A DNA stretch of 64,000 nt from an uncultured Clostridia bacterium (GCA_934167495.1 CAKPKP010000007.1:1-64000); one strand, 5' to 3'; counted from the stretch's first letter, positions 51,483 to 62,053 are shown. The notes: generated by a model from the sequence alone, not told the origin. Made by a program: numbers and translations.

Positions 51483-52730
51483 ATGAAAAGGAAGATAGCA
51501 TTAGTACTAATAATTATAATTTTATTTAACAACATAATTCCAAAATTTTGCTATGCTGATGATTCATCTAAGGAATCAATGATAGATGTTGAAAATGCTT
51601 TCACAATAGATTCATATAATAGTTTAAACAATGATGGTTCTGCTGAAATAAGAGGAGAAAACAAAGATTATACCCAGATAAAAGAAACGCAGACAAGTAA
51701 GCAAACAATTTTAGTATATTTAACAGCTATATTAGATATGCTACCTATTGCAGCTCATACATTGATGAGTGTTGCTACTTTAGATGGTTATGAAAATGGA
51801 ATAGATGTTGAGACACAAAAAGCTAACTTAAAAGAAGAGTTATCTACATCTGCCTATTTGAAAGGTATGAAAATAGATTCTAATAGTATAGCTATTGCTG
51901 TAGCTATTGCTGTAAATTCTTTTACAATAGATTCTTTAATAAGAAGCGAAAGAGAAATGTTTGATGTTAATTTCTTTAATTTTCAAACAAAATCACAAAC
52001 TAATAATGAATTCAAAGAATCTGTGGCAACTTGGTATTATACTTTAAGATCATTAGCTACTATTATGTCGTTACTAGTGTTAATATATGTAGGAATAAGA
52101 ATGGCTGTATCAACAACAGCAATAGATAGAGCAAAATATAAGAAAATGCTTTTGGGTTGGTTTGAAAGTGCAATAATTATTTGGCTATTTCCGTACATAT
52201 TATCTATAATATTTGCTTTATCAAATTCTATTATGGATATGGTAAACAAGGTACAAGGAGAAAGTTTTGAGCTTACAATAATAGCTAAATTTTATTATTC
52301 ATTAATAGAATCAAATGGATATGAATTAATTTTATGGTCTGTAGCATATTGGTTATTAGTGTGGTACATTTTGAAATTTTTTATAACATATGCAAAAAGA
52401 TTTTTATCAGTAGGATTATTAATAATAATTTCACCACTAATTTCTGTAACATATGCTATTGATAAAATTGGCGATGGAAGAGCACAAGGCTTTGAAATGT
52501 TAATAAAAGAATTAATAGTCAATATATTTATTCAACCATTGCATTTAGTTATATATATAGTATTTATATATACAGCCAATGAAATAGCAAAAACAGCACC
52601 AATACTTGCAATAATATTCTTAGCATCATTATCAAGAGTTGAAAAAATAGTAAAGAATGTATTTAACATGAGAGGATTAACATCTATACACTCTATAGGT
52701 GCAATAGCTCCAATAAAGAAAAAACATTAG
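51483..52730 (+). CDS. VirB6/TrbL-like polytopic protein 1
   Basis: The 415-residue protein has a signal peptide (cut near CYA-DD), a polar extracytoplasmic region, then about six membrane segments from residue 184. Its core shares wording with the two later paralogues: WYYTLRSLATI, VLIYVGIRMAVSTTA, YKKMLLGWFES, FITYAKRFLSVGLLIIISPL and VTYAIDKIGDGRAQ. Such proteins form the inner-membrane channel part of T4SS. AAAGGAT precedes the ATG. A 20-bp palindrome at 51383-51402 lies in the gap after the ATPase gene. Confidence 0.75.
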   Translation: MKRKIALVLIIIILFNNIIPKFCYADDSSKESMIDVENAFTIDSYNSLNNDGSAEIRGENKDYTQIKETQTSKQTILVYLTAILDMLPIAAHTLMSVATLDGYENGIDVETQKANLKEELSTSAYLKGMKIDSNSIAIAVAIAVNSFTIDSLIRSEREMFDVNFFNFQTKSQTNNEFKESVATWYYTLRSLATIMSLLVLIYVGIRMAVSTTAIDRAKYKKMLLGWFESAIIIWLFPYILSIIFALSNSIMDMVNKVQGESFELTIIAKFYYSLIESNGYELILWSVAYWLLVWYILKFFITYAKRFLSVGLLIIISPLISVTYAIDKIGDGRAQGFEMLIKELIVNIFIQPLHLVIYIVFIYTANEIAKTAPILAIIFLASLSRVEKIVKNVFNMRGLTSIHSIGAIAPIKKKH

Positions 52731-52751
52731 TATGAAGGAGGAAATGTTATT

Positions 52752-54302
52752 ATGGGTAAAAGATATAATTATAATAAAACAAACCAAAAGAAAATAAAGC
52801 TAGTAATAATGTTAAGTATAGCAATAATTATATTTTTACTTATAATAAATGTTTACAATAATACAAAACAAAATAATAAAAACAACTTAGATAAAACATA
52901 TTTTAGTAGTTCTGACTTTACAAGTGTAAAAGAAATATTAGAATATTATGGAAATGTATACATGTCTGAAAAAACTTTAAAAAATGATAAATATAGTTTT
53001 GTAATATATACAAAATTCAAATATGATTTATTTGAAAAAGAAGAAAGTAACGAAACATTTTATTATAAAATTATAAATCTAATAGCTAAATTTTCAGATT
53101 ATCAGAATTTTAAGATAATAGATAATTCAAAAGATATAACAATAAAAGTTACTTGTGAAAATGATAAAGTAAAGGTTATTGATATAAATGGAGATACAAA
53201 TTATTTTAAGACTATGGAAACAAACATTGCATTAAAGAAATACAACAATAATAATGCAGTAGATTTTAATATACAATCAGAAATATTAAACCAATTAATA
53301 GAAAACAACTGGATAACTAAAAATGTAAATTTTGGTGAAAAAGATAGTACATATGATAAATATGATATATATTTTGATGAAGGCATAGAAGTTAGAACAA
53401 TAGCTGGGAAGGTATTTAATATAGTTTTTACAGAAAAATATAAAGATAAAATATTAAATAATATAACTGTAGATAAAACAGAGGATGAAATTAAAGAAAT
53501 ATTAGAAACTCCAACATTTGAAAATATTGCAACAGGTTTTTTTGGATACAAAGGCGAGAAATTATATATTTTCTTTTATAATGGAGAAGTTTCTATATAT
53601 AGAATAGAAAATAATGATACTACATTAGAATTTATAAAACTTATAGAAAAATATAACCAAGATAAAGATATAAAATCTTTAGGCAACTCTTTAACAGATT
53701 TATGGAATGATTATGATGAATACAATTACGATACAAATTATGTAGAACTTATATATTCATTAAAAGGAGTAAAGATACAATTCAATGTAGGAAATCCTAA
53801 TGGCTTTATTTTATATAATAATTATACAGGATACGCTACTGAAGAAAAAAATATATATGAAGTTACAGATAAGAATGAACTTCTAAAAGGAGTATATATA
53901 GAAAATACAGATTTAGTGTATGAGGCAGAAGCAAATAGATGTGAAAAAGAATACTTCAAGTATAATAATGAAGGTGATTATTCAAAAGAAAAACTAGAAG
54001 AATTTAATAAACCATTTACTATGTCTTGTTTACAAAATATAAATAATACTTATACAAATATAAAATTTATTTCTACTAATAAAGAATATGCTGATTCAGA
54101 ATTAGATGAAAATTTAGTTATAAATAGTTATATTTGGAAAGATGATTTTAATTTTATTTATAGTATAAAAAATGAAGGAATATATTCATACGATTGTCAA
54201 ACAAGAAATATAAAAAAATTAATAACAGGAAATGAAGATTTTGAAATACAATCAATAGAGAACAATAAATTGAAATACGATGATAAAGAAATAGAGATAT
54301 AA
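52752..54302 (+). CDS. Bitopic extracellular protein of unknown function in the T4SS-like operon
   Basis: The 516-residue protein has a basic N-terminus, one membrane segment (about 16-37) and a large extracellular part rich in Asn, Tyr and acidic residues with alternating strand patterns. I recognise no family. Two cysteines (EANRCEKEY and TMSCLQN) may form a disulfide. The end has repeated-looking beta phrases (WKDDFNFIYSIKNEGIYSYD), possibly a propeller-like or DUF5050-like fold. It is placed between two VirB6-like genes; a VirB8-like or surface accessory role is possible. AAGGAGG lies 10 nt before the ATG. Confidence 0.5.
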   Translation: MGKRYNYNKTNQKKIKLVIMLSIAIIIFLLIINVYNNTKQNNKNNLDKTYFSSSDFTSVKEILEYYGNVYMSEKTLKNDKYSFVIYTKFKYDLFEKEESNETFYYKIINLIAKFSDYQNFKIIDNSKDITIKVTCENDKVKVIDINGDTNYFKTMETNIALKKYNNNNAVDFNIQSEILNQLIENNWITKNVNFGEKDSTYDKYDIYFDEGIEVRTIAGKVFNIVFTEKYKDKILNNITVDKTEDEIKEILETPTFENIATGFFGYKGEKLYIFFYNGEVSIYRIENNDTTLEFIKLIEKYNQDKDIKSLGNSLTDLWNDYDEYNYDTNYVELIYSLKGVKIQFNVGNPNGFILYNNYTGYATEEKNIYEVTDKNELLKGVYIENTDLVYEAEANRCEKEYFKYNNEGDYSKEKLEEFNKPFTMSCLQNINNTYTNIKFISTNKEYADSELDENLVINSYIWKDDFNFIYSIKNEGIYSYDCQTRNIKKLITGNEDFEIQSIENNKLKYDDKEIEI

Positions 54303-54336
54303 ATTATAATAAAAAACATGAAAGGAGATGGAATTA

Positions 54337-57300
54337 ATGAAAATATTAAAAAAATCAATTGTATCAATTATAATATTTATATTAGTAGTGTATTCATTTG
54401 TTCCATCTTCATATGCAGATTTTACTCAAGAACAAGAAAAGCAAATGCAAACATTTCTTAAAAATTATGTAGATAATTATGGCGGATATGATAAATCTAC
54501 ATATTCTCAAGGTGAGGTAAGAGGATATATATATGATTATAAAGTTGCAACAGAGCATAAATGGTCTTATAGAAGAGATACACAAAAAGATATTTATGGG
54601 ACTATAACAGCTGATTGTAGTACGTTTGCATCTTTTGTATACATTGAAACATGTAATTTAGGATTAAGAGGATGGAGTACTGATAGTTTTAAACAATACG
54701 TTGGGAAAACAAAAGGATCTGGCAAAACATTTTATGATGTTGGATTATTAAAAGATGTAACTTTGAAGCCAGGGGATTTAATTTTAGCCAAGGGCAATGG
54801 CGTAGGACATATAATGGTTTACTATGGCGGAAATAAAATAGCACATATGTCTTCATCTAAGGACCTAGTTATTGTAGATATGGGATGGGTTTATACATAT
54901 TATCCTTCAGATATTGTACATGTTTTAAGAATAAATGATAATATTGTAAATGGTAATTTAGATACAGCAGTAAAAGATGTAGATAGTACATATACGCCTT
55001 CTACAGGGGATAATAGTGGAGATTCTTCTGACGATAATTCAGATGATAATACTTATGTAGATCCAAAAACAGGAGAAGATTTAGGACTTAATCCAGATGA
55101 CTTTCAATATTATGGATTACCAGAAGTTACTAATGTACAGATGAATAAACCATGGATAGTTTTAAAATTATCTGATATTATAGACTATTTAGTTGGAATG
55201 ATGATATTATTTCCTAAAATGGCTTTTATTGGATATACAGAAATAATAGAAATGATGATATCTTCTGGTTTAGATGCAGCTGTAGGATTAGATATAAGTG
55301 AATATACATCTAATATTTTTACATTTATTATGAATTCATCAAGAAATGTAACTATAGAAAAAATAGTTTATAATAGAATTCCAATATTGGATGTAAATGT
55401 ATTTGATTTTTCTGCTTTAACACAATACACAGGAACAGGCGAAGATTCAGGGGCTAGTAGAGATGCAAATAGTTATAAAATAATAACAGTAATTAAAGAA
55501 AAAATTGCTGTATGGTATTATGTTTTTAGAAATGTTACAATCATAGCAATGTTAGTGGTTTTAATATATATAGGAATAAGAATGGCAATAACAACAATTG
55601 CAGAAGAAAAAGCTAAATACAAATCTTTATTAACAGCATGGATTGTAAGTTTTATAATAGTTATAGGAATACATTATTTTATGATAATAATAATGCAATT
55701 AAATAATAACTTTATAGATTTAATAATTCCAAAGAGTATAGAAGGACAAGAGATAAGTTTATATGAAACTGTAAGGAGTAGGGCATATGAATTAAAAGCA
55801 AGTAGGGCAATAGTAGGAACTGTATTATATATGTTACTTGTATGGTATACTGTAAAGTTTCTACTTATATATGCAAAAAGATTTTTATCTATAATGATAT
55901 TAATATTATTAGCACCATTTGCTTCAGCATCATTTGCTATAACTAAAATAAAAGATGGAAAAACACCAATATTTGATAACTGGATAAAAGAATATACATT
56001 TAATATAATAATACAAGGAATTCATGCTTTATTATATACATACTTTGTAACAGTTGCTTTAGAATTAGGACAAAAAAATTTGATTGGCGTTGTATTAGCA
56101 TTTGTCTTAATAAAATTTATGACAAAAGCAGATGGTGTAGTTAGAAAAATATTTAAGTTACGTTCTGGTACAAAATATAGTACTCTAGATAATAACTTAT
56201 CTGCCGCAAACGATATTGCTGGATTAATTTCCGGCGGTGGACTAGTAGGTATGTTTGCAGGTTCTACTCTTGGTAAAGCATATATTAATAAATGGGTAAA
56301 ACCAGTTTATAAAAAATCATTTAATTTTGCAAAAGGTTTACTTAATATTCCATATCAAGGGGTTAGAGCAGGAATTATAACTGGTGCAAGAGCACATATG
56401 GATGGAAAAAATTATGATCCTAATTCAAGACTTAATCCATTTATAAATGCAATAGCAAGTTCTACTTTATTAAATGAACGACAAGCAGTACTAGATAAAT
56501 ATGGAAATCCAGTAATGGGAGCTGACGGAAAAGCTTTATTTACAGATAATATGAATTGGCAACAGAGAGGTGAGTTTATATTTGGAAAAGATGGAACACT
56601 AAAATATGTAGAAGTAAAGCGTTCAAACAGAGCGGTACAGAGCGATATAGATAGATTTATAGCAGTAGAAAGAGCAAGAGTTCGAGCTGAAAATAAGGCA
56701 AGAGCTAAAGCCTTACTATCAATGGGAGTAAATGCTATTAAGGGATCTGCATATTTGATGATAAGTATTCCTTTAATGATAGATAGTCCTGCTATAGGTT
56801 TTACTTTATTTACAAAAGCTTATTCGAGTTTAAATCCTTTCTACCAAAATAGAAAAAACGAAAAAATAAAAGGATATAGAAAAACAATATCAACTAAGAA
56901 ATATACGTTTAAAGATTTTGGAAAAAATACGAAAACTAAAATATATGAAGTTATAAGAGAAAGTTCAAAGCATCCAGTTCGTACAGCCGGAAAGACATTA
57001 GCATTTGCTACAGGAGCTACAATGCTTACAAAACCTATGGAAAATTCTAAAGAAATGATATTGGAATTAGCACAGGCAAGTCAAAAAGAATCAGATAAAT
57101 TAAAACTTTTGTATGAAATAAGAGAAACAGAAGCTGATACGGTAGAACATGCGAAATATTTGGCAGATGTAATAAAAAATATAAAATCAATGCCAAATTA
57201 TATAGATATAGCAGACGATGTAACAAAAGAAATGGATAAAGCTTTAGAAGAATATGCAAAAAAATTATATAGTGAAGAAATATATAATCAATTAGGAAAA

Positions 57301-58797
57301 AATATAAAAGATAGTGTTAAAGATTTTAGAGTAAAAAATAAATTAAGAAATTTTATAAATGATTATGCAAAACAAAAAAATGTAAATACAAAATTAAATA
57401 AATTTGATTTAAATAATTTTGAAAAAAGAATACAAGATGAAATAAGAAAAAGTGCTCCTAACTTTGTTGGACAAAATAGAGCAATGGATTTAAATACTGC
57501 TACAAATAAAGAGATAAATCAAACAGTAAGTGCAATAAAAAAAGCAGTCGAAATGGAGAAAAATTTAGAATTTGAGCAAAAGTTTAAAGATAAATTAGAA
57601 GAAATAAAATTAAATGGGCAAAACAAAGTAGAAGAAATTGAACTTATAGATATTACAAAAAATATTATGCAATCAGAAGATATTAGGAAAAATTTAAGAA
57701 AGATAAATCCAAAAATTTCAGGGAAGACAGAAAGTGAAGAATTCGAAGCAAAAATTAATGACATAGAAACAGTAAAAGAAGAAATAAGAAATGCATATGG
57801 AGAAAAATTAGGAAGAAAATTTGAGGAAAATATTGACAAGCTAGTTCAAAACAAGATAGAAAACAATGAAGATACTATCAAAGAAAAAGAATTACAAGAT
57901 TTTGTAATAGATGAAATTAAAACAGAAGAAATGTCAAGAAAAGCTTTGTTTACTGCAAAAGATATTGACGGTATGAAAGATGAAATTGATAAATTTATGA
58001 GGGAAAACGGAGCAGACATAACCTTTGATGAAAAATTAGAAGAAAAAATTAAAAATAAAATAAATGATAAGAATAATACAACAACAGTAAAGACTGAAAA
58101 TAAAAACACTGATGAAAAAGCAATAACTGGTAAAGAATTGCAGAATATTTTATACAAGGAAATAGAAGATAGAGAAAAACCAGATGAAAATCCTATACTA
58201 ACGAAAGAAGAAGTATTAGATTTAGTTGATTTAATCCAAGACAAAGTAACAGATAAAGATATGAAGCTAGGAAAAGAGTTTGAACAAAATATACAAAAAT
58301 TAATGGAAGAAGAAATTGTTAAAAATACTATTGAGGAGCACGCAAAAACTAAATATGGTGATTTAACAGATGATTTATCTATAGAAAAGTTAGAGAAAAA
58401 AATTAATAGTAAATTAAATTCTAATGGATATGATGAAAAAGCACAAGAAATTTTAACAACTAAAGATATTATATCTGATTTGCAAGATACGATAAAAGAA
58501 AATTTAGAAGTAGAACTTGAAAATAAAGACATAAAATCTAGAAAAACAGATGTTGCAAAATTATCTGAGTTAGTTATAGAAGCATCAAGACTAGAAAACA
58601 GTGTAAAAAGAGAATTACCATATATGGGAGTTAGTAAAGAATTAGCACAAGATATAGAAAAATTAAGAGCATTAAATTATAAAGCTAAAAAATTAGGTAT
58701 AAAAAGAAAAGAAAGAAATGGAAAGAAACTAAGGATAGAAGAACCAGTAACAGATATTAACAATTTAGTAAAAGATATATGGAATGGTGCAAAATAA
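54337..58797 (+). CDS. Fusion of NlpC/P60-type hydrolase, VirB6/TrbL-like channel domain and long helical tail
   Basis: The 1486-residue protein has a signal peptide (cut near SYA-DF), then a cysteine peptidase-like domain with ADCSTFASFVY (C94), PGDLILAKGNGVGHIMVYYGG (H158) and a terminal SDIVHVLRI. This resembles NlpC/P60-type peptidoglycan hydrolases. After an acidic linker comes the VirB6-like region (about 388-608): VWYYVFRNVTIIAM, IGIRMAITTIAEEKAKY, LLIYAKRFLSIMILILLAPF. The remaining 880 residues are charged, mostly helical, with recurring phrases such as FEENIDKL, FEQNIQKL and FDEKLEEKI. The ATG at 54337 is chosen; the one at 54328 abuts the AAAGGAG site. A hydrolase joined to a channel protein would let it open the wall where the channel sits. 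Confidence 0.72.
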   Translation: MKILKKSIVSIIIFILVVYSFVPSSYADFTQEQEKQMQTFLKNYVDNYGGYDKSTYSQGEVRGYIYDYKVATEHKWSYRRDTQKDIYGTITADCSTFASFVYIETCNLGLRGWSTDSFKQYVGKTKGSGKTFYDVGLLKDVTLKPGDLILAKGNGVGHIMVYYGGNKIAHMSSSKDLVIVDMGWVYTYYPSDIVHVLRINDNIVNGNLDTAVKDVDSTYTPSTGDNSGDSSDDNSDDNTYVDPKTGEDLGLNPDDFQYYGLPEVTNVQMNKPWIVLKLSDIIDYLVGMMILFPKMAFIGYTEIIEMMISSGLDAAVGLDISEYTSNIFTFIMNSSRNVTIEKIVYNRIPILDVNVFDFSALTQYTGTGEDSGASRDANSYKIITVIKEKIAVWYYVFRNVTIIAMLVVLIYIGIRMAITTIAEEKAKYKSLLTAWIVSFIIVIGIHYFMIIIMQLNNNFIDLIIPKSIEGQEISLYETVRSRAYELKASRAIVGTVLYMLLVWYTVKFLLIYAKRFLSIMILILLAPFASASFAITKIKDGKTPIFDNWIKEYTFNIIIQGIHALLYTYFVTVALELGQKNLIGVVLAFVLIKFMTKADGVVRKIFKLRSGTKYSTLDNNLSAANDIAGLISGGGLVGMFAGSTLGKAYINKWVKPVYKKSFNFAKGLLNIPYQGVRAGIITGARAHMDGKNYDPNSRLNPFINAIASSTLLNERQAVLDKYGNPVMGADGKALFTDNMNWQQRGEFIFGKDGTLKYVEVKRSNRAVQSDIDRFIAVERARVRAENKARAKALLSMGVNAIKGSAYLMISIPLMIDSPAIGFTLFTKAYSSLNPFYQNRKNEKIKGYRKTISTKKYTFKDFGKNTKTKIYEVIRESSKHPVRTAGKTLAFATGATMLTKPMENSKEMILELAQASQKESDKLKLLYEIRETEADTVEHAKYLADVIKNIKSMPNYIDIADDVTKEMDKALEEYAKKLYSEEIYNQLGKNIKDSVKDFRVKNKLRNFINDYAKQKNVNTKLNKFDLNNFEKRIQDEIRKSAPNFVGQNRAMDLNTATNKEINQTVSAIKKAVEMEKNLEFEQKFKDKLEEIKLNGQNKVEEIELIDITKNIMQSEDIRKNLRKINPKISGKTESEEFEAKINDIETVKEEIRNAYGEKLGRKFEENIDKLVQNKIENNEDTIKEKELQDFVIDEIKTEEMSRKALFTAKDIDGMKDEIDKFMRENGADITFDEKLEEKIKNKINDKNNTTTVKTENKNTDEKAITGKELQNILYKEIEDREKPDENPILTKEEVLDLVDLIQDKVTDKDMKLGKEFEQNIQKLMEEEIVKNTIEEHAKTKYGDLTDDLSIEKLEKKINSKLNSNGYDEKAQEILTTKDIISDLQDTIKENLEVELENKDIKSRKTDVAKLSELVIEASRLENSVKRELPYMGVSKELAQDIEKLRALNYKAKKLGIKRKERNGKKLRIEEPVTDINNLVKDIWNGAK

Positions 58798-58828
58798 AAA
58801 TAGCTTAAACAAGATAGGAGAAGATAGT

Positions 58829-61117
58829 ATGAATTCAAAGTTTAAGAAAATTATAACAAGTATTATTTTAATTGTTATGCTACTGAACATTACAGCCAGT
58901 CAATGTCTAGCTGCAACCAGTGAAGATAGTGTATGGGATGCTATAGGAAATGGAGCTTTTAAAGCTGTTGATGGAGTTGTAGGAATAGTAACAACAAAAG
59001 CGAGAGTTCTTTTGGTAATCATTACAGCTGCTCTGCAAGGAATTACATCTGTATTAGGGCATTCGGACGATGGTGGAATATCTAATGTAGTAAGTGGTAA
59101 AAATGGAGATGCTATGATTACAGTTGAAGAGATATTCTTTAACGATTTAAATATAACAAAAATAAACTTTTTTGATATGGATAAAAATAGTGCTGGAGAA
59201 ATATCTTCTGAATTCAGAACAAATGTAGCAATCTGGTATTACGCATTAAGAAATCTAGCAATTATAATTTTACTTTGTATATTAATATATGTTGGAATAA
59301 GAATGGCAATATCTACTGTTGCATCAGAGAAAGCTATGTATAAAAATATGTTTAAAGATTGGGTAGTGAGTTTTATATTAGTATTTTTCATGCATTACAT
59401 AATAGTAGTTTCTATACAGGCGAATAATTCTTTAGTAGAGATAATGAGACCAAAAGGGTCTGCTAGCTTGAGCTCAGATTACATGAATACATTATTTATC
59501 AATGCGATAGGTGTAAATACAGAAAATGTAATAGAAATTTCAGCTGTAAAATCATGGGCATCTGCATTAATATATGCAATGATGGTATTCTTTACCTTAG
59601 CATTCTTATGGACATATGTTAAGCGTATGATAACATTAGCTTTTTTAATAATAATTTCTCCATTGGTAACAGTTACTTATGCAATAGATAAAATGGGAGA
59701 TGGAAAATCTCAAGCTCTTAATACATGGCTTAAAGAGTTTGTTTATAATATTTTATTACAGCCATTTCAATGTGTAATATACTTAGCAATTATGAAAACA
59801 ACAATACAAAAATTAGCAGAAAGTGAGGCATCAATAGGAAGAGCTGCATTGGCAATAATGTGTATGATGTTCGTATTTAGTGCTGAGAAAATAATAAGAA
59901 GAATATTCGGATTTGATAAAGCTTCTTCTATAGCAGATACTATGGCAACAACAGGTGCTATGCTTGCAACTATGAGTAATTTAAAGAAATTAGGACCAAA
60001 AGGAAAATCTGGTAGTACAGGTTCTGCTTCAGGTGCAAAAGGATCTAATGCCTATAAAAATAGCAGTAAATTAGCAGACAAAAATATTGAGAAGATGAGA
60101 CAAGCTGCAACAAACCCTGTATCAAAGATGGCAGATAAAGTAGGGAGTTTTGCTCCTATTCAAAAAGCTACAAATGCAATACATAATTCTGCTCCAGTAC
60201 AAGGGGCTTCAAACATAGCTGAAAAAGTTTCAGATTGGTCAAAAGGAATATCTGATTCAGTAAAACAAGGAGTAGATAATCTTGCTACAAGTAATAAAAC
60301 CGGAGAAAGAATTGTTGGAAATGCTGCAAAAGCAATGGGAAATAAGGCAAGTGAATTAGGAAATAATGTTAAGAAAGACATAACAGGAGCTGTAGGTTCA
60401 ATAAAAGATGGAGTTAAAAATATTAACACAACAGCAGGGGCTACACAAGCTGCCATGACAATGATGGGAATTGCAGCAGGTTTAACAACAGGAAATGCAG
60501 CAAATGCAGTTACATATGGAATGGCTGGAAATGAAATAGGCGCTAAAATGGGAGAACCTGCTAGAGAAAGATATAGAGATAAACAAGAACAAAAACTTGC
60601 AGAAGATTACAAAGGTATAGCAAAAACTATGAATAAACTAGATAAAGATAATAAAAAATATGATTTATCTACAGAAGAAGGTAAAGAAAATATGAAAGAA
60701 AAATGTAAGGAGGTTACTAATAAAGGTACAGCTAAAATAAATAAAGAATTTGAAAATAATTATAAAAATTATGAAAATTATGTTAAAAATGATATTAAGG
60801 CTAATAATCCAAATATTACATCAGATAAAGCAATAAATACAATGGCAAGAAATGAAATGAAAAATATATACAAAGAAGCTTTAAGTGGAGATACAGATAA
60901 GATAAATGCTAGAATAGACAATTTGAAAAGTGAGGGAAAGGTTGATGCTGCTGAATCTTTGAGAAGTTTTGCAATGTCTGCTAAGGAGAAAGAGCTATCT
61001 GATGCTTTAAATAGAATGATGGGTGTAGAATCAGCATTAGGAGATGCAGAACCAGAGAAAACAGTAGTAATGGGAGAAAATAGTACAATAGATAGAATAA
61101 ATGATGGAATAGAATAA
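58829..61117 (+). CDS. VirB6/TrbL-like polytopic protein 3 with long Ala/Gly-rich C-terminus
   Basis: The 762-residue protein has a signal peptide (cut near CLA-AT), an extracytoplasmic region, the family core from residue 135 (IWYYALRNLAII, ILIYVGIRMAISTVA, YVKRMITLAFLIIISPL, VTYAIDKMGDGKSQ) and a soluble C-terminus rich in Ala, Gly, Ser and Lys. The start ATG at 58829 has AGGAG 8 nt upstream; the ATG at 58784, which overlaps the previous gene, lacks a site. Like extended VirB6 and TraG-like proteins, the long tail may face the cytoplasm and bind substrate or partners. Confidence 0.72.
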   Translation: MNSKFKKIITSIILIVMLLNITASQCLAATSEDSVWDAIGNGAFKAVDGVVGIVTTKARVLLVIITAALQGITSVLGHSDDGGISNVVSGKNGDAMITVEEIFFNDLNITKINFFDMDKNSAGEISSEFRTNVAIWYYALRNLAIIILLCILIYVGIRMAISTVASEKAMYKNMFKDWVVSFILVFFMHYIIVVSIQANNSLVEIMRPKGSASLSSDYMNTLFINAIGVNTENVIEISAVKSWASALIYAMMVFFTLAFLWTYVKRMITLAFLIIISPLVTVTYAIDKMGDGKSQALNTWLKEFVYNILLQPFQCVIYLAIMKTTIQKLAESEASIGRAALAIMCMMFVFSAEKIIRRIFGFDKASSIADTMATTGAMLATMSNLKKLGPKGKSGSTGSASGAKGSNAYKNSSKLADKNIEKMRQAATNPVSKMADKVGSFAPIQKATNAIHNSAPVQGASNIAEKVSDWSKGISDSVKQGVDNLATSNKTGERIVGNAAKAMGNKASELGNNVKKDITGAVGSIKDGVKNINTTAGATQAAMTMMGIAAGLTTGNAANAVTYGMAGNEIGAKMGEPARERYRDKQEQKLAEDYKGIAKTMNKLDKDNKKYDLSTEEGKENMKEKCKEVTNKGTAKINKEFENNYKNYENYVKNDIKANNPNITSDKAINTMARNEMKNIYKEALSGDTDKINARIDNLKSEGKVDAAESLRSFAMSAKEKELSDALNRMMGVESALGDAEPEKTVVMGENSTIDRINDGIE

Positions 61118-61150
61118 ATGTATATAAGTAGAAAGAAAAGAGGTGATTAG

Positions 61151-62053
61151 ATGGGAAATGAGCAAGAATTAGAAGAAGAAATTGAAAGTTTAAAAAACAA
61201 GAAAAGAAAAGCAGAAGCTGAAGGTGACGATGAAGAAGCAAAAAGTTTAAATTCTCAGATAAATGATAAAGAAGTAGAATTAGAGGAATTAAAAATAAAA
61301 AATAAAAGAGCAAATTCAGATGATCAAAATGTAAGTCATTCAAATGATGACTATAAATCTATGCAAGATCAAGATGAAGAAAAAGATAATGAAAAAGACG
61401 ACAAAGACGACAAGGATGACGACGACGATGATGATGACGACGACGATGATGATGATGACGACGATGATGATGATGACGATGATGAAGATGATGACGATAA
61501 AAAAGATAAAGACGAAAAAGATAAAAAAGATGAAGAAAAAAATGATAAATCAAAAAATGAAGAAAAAGAGAGAGAAAATCAATCAGAGGTAGAATCTAAA
61601 TCAGAAGAACCGGGTAGTGAAACTGATAGTGAATCTACTGGTAGATCTAGTGGTGAAACTGATAGTGAATCTACTGGTAGATCTAGCGGTGAAACTGATA
61701 GCGAATCTTCTGGTGGATCTAATAATAAATCTGGTGGATCTAATAATAAATCTGGTGGATCTAATAATAAATCTGGTGGATCTAATAATAAATTTGGTGG
61801 TACTAATGCAAAAACAGGTGCTGAAACTGGTACTAGTGTTGCTACACCAGCTGAAGCTGCTGCTGGAACTACTGGAGCAGGTACTGGTGCCACGGGGGCG
61901 GCTGCAGGAATATCCATATTACCATATATTTTAATAGCAATAGCAATAATAGTGGCAATAATATTTATAGTAGGTGCAATAGCTTTTATAGTTAGTATGC
62001 CAGGAACTACTGTACAAAAAATACAAAAGCGGAATACAGAATATTATAGATAA
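61151..62053 (+). CDS. Acidic repeat protein with membrane segment, N-terminal part of a frameshifted gene
   Basis: The 300 residues comprise a coiled coil (LEEEIESLKNKKRKAEAE), an acidic block with 23 consecutive Asp (residues 89-111), Lys/Glu-rich sequence, repeats of ETDSESTGRSSG and SGGSNNK, an Ala/Gly/Thr stretch and a membrane segment (ILPYILIAIAIIVAIIFIVG). The stop at 62053 seems artificial: removing one A from the A4 run at 62025-62028 continues directly into a frame that stays open to the window end. The intact product would be a bitopic protein with this acidic repeat region before the membrane and a large domain after it. GAGGTGA precedes the ATG. Confidence 0.65.
   Translation: MGNEQELEEEIESLKNKKRKAEAEGDDEEAKSLNSQINDKEVELEELKIKNKRANSDDQNVSHSNDDYKSMQDQDEEKDNEKDDKDDKDDDDDDDDDDDDDDDDDDDDDDDEDDDDKKDKDEKDKKDEEKNDKSKNEEKERENQSEVESKSEEPGSETDSESTGRSSGETDSESTGRSSGETDSESSGGSNNKSGGSNNKSGGSNNKSGGSNNKFGGTNAKTGAETGTSVATPAEAAAGTTGAGTGATGAAAGISILPYILIAIAIIVAIIFIVGAIAFIVSMPGTTVQKIQKRNTEYYR
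61415..61483 (+). repeat. GAC/GAT microsatellite encoding 23 Asp
   Basis: Twenty-three consecutive aspartate codons mix GAC and GAT. Just downstream are two 36-nt units plus a partial third (61619-61726) and four 21-nt units (61709-61792). Confidence 0.9.

Noticed and set aside
61344..61592. Met/Lys/Thr-rich alternate-frame readings over the Asp run
   Set aside because: They translate the GAC/GAT microsatellite in other frames; composition is an artefact of the repeat.
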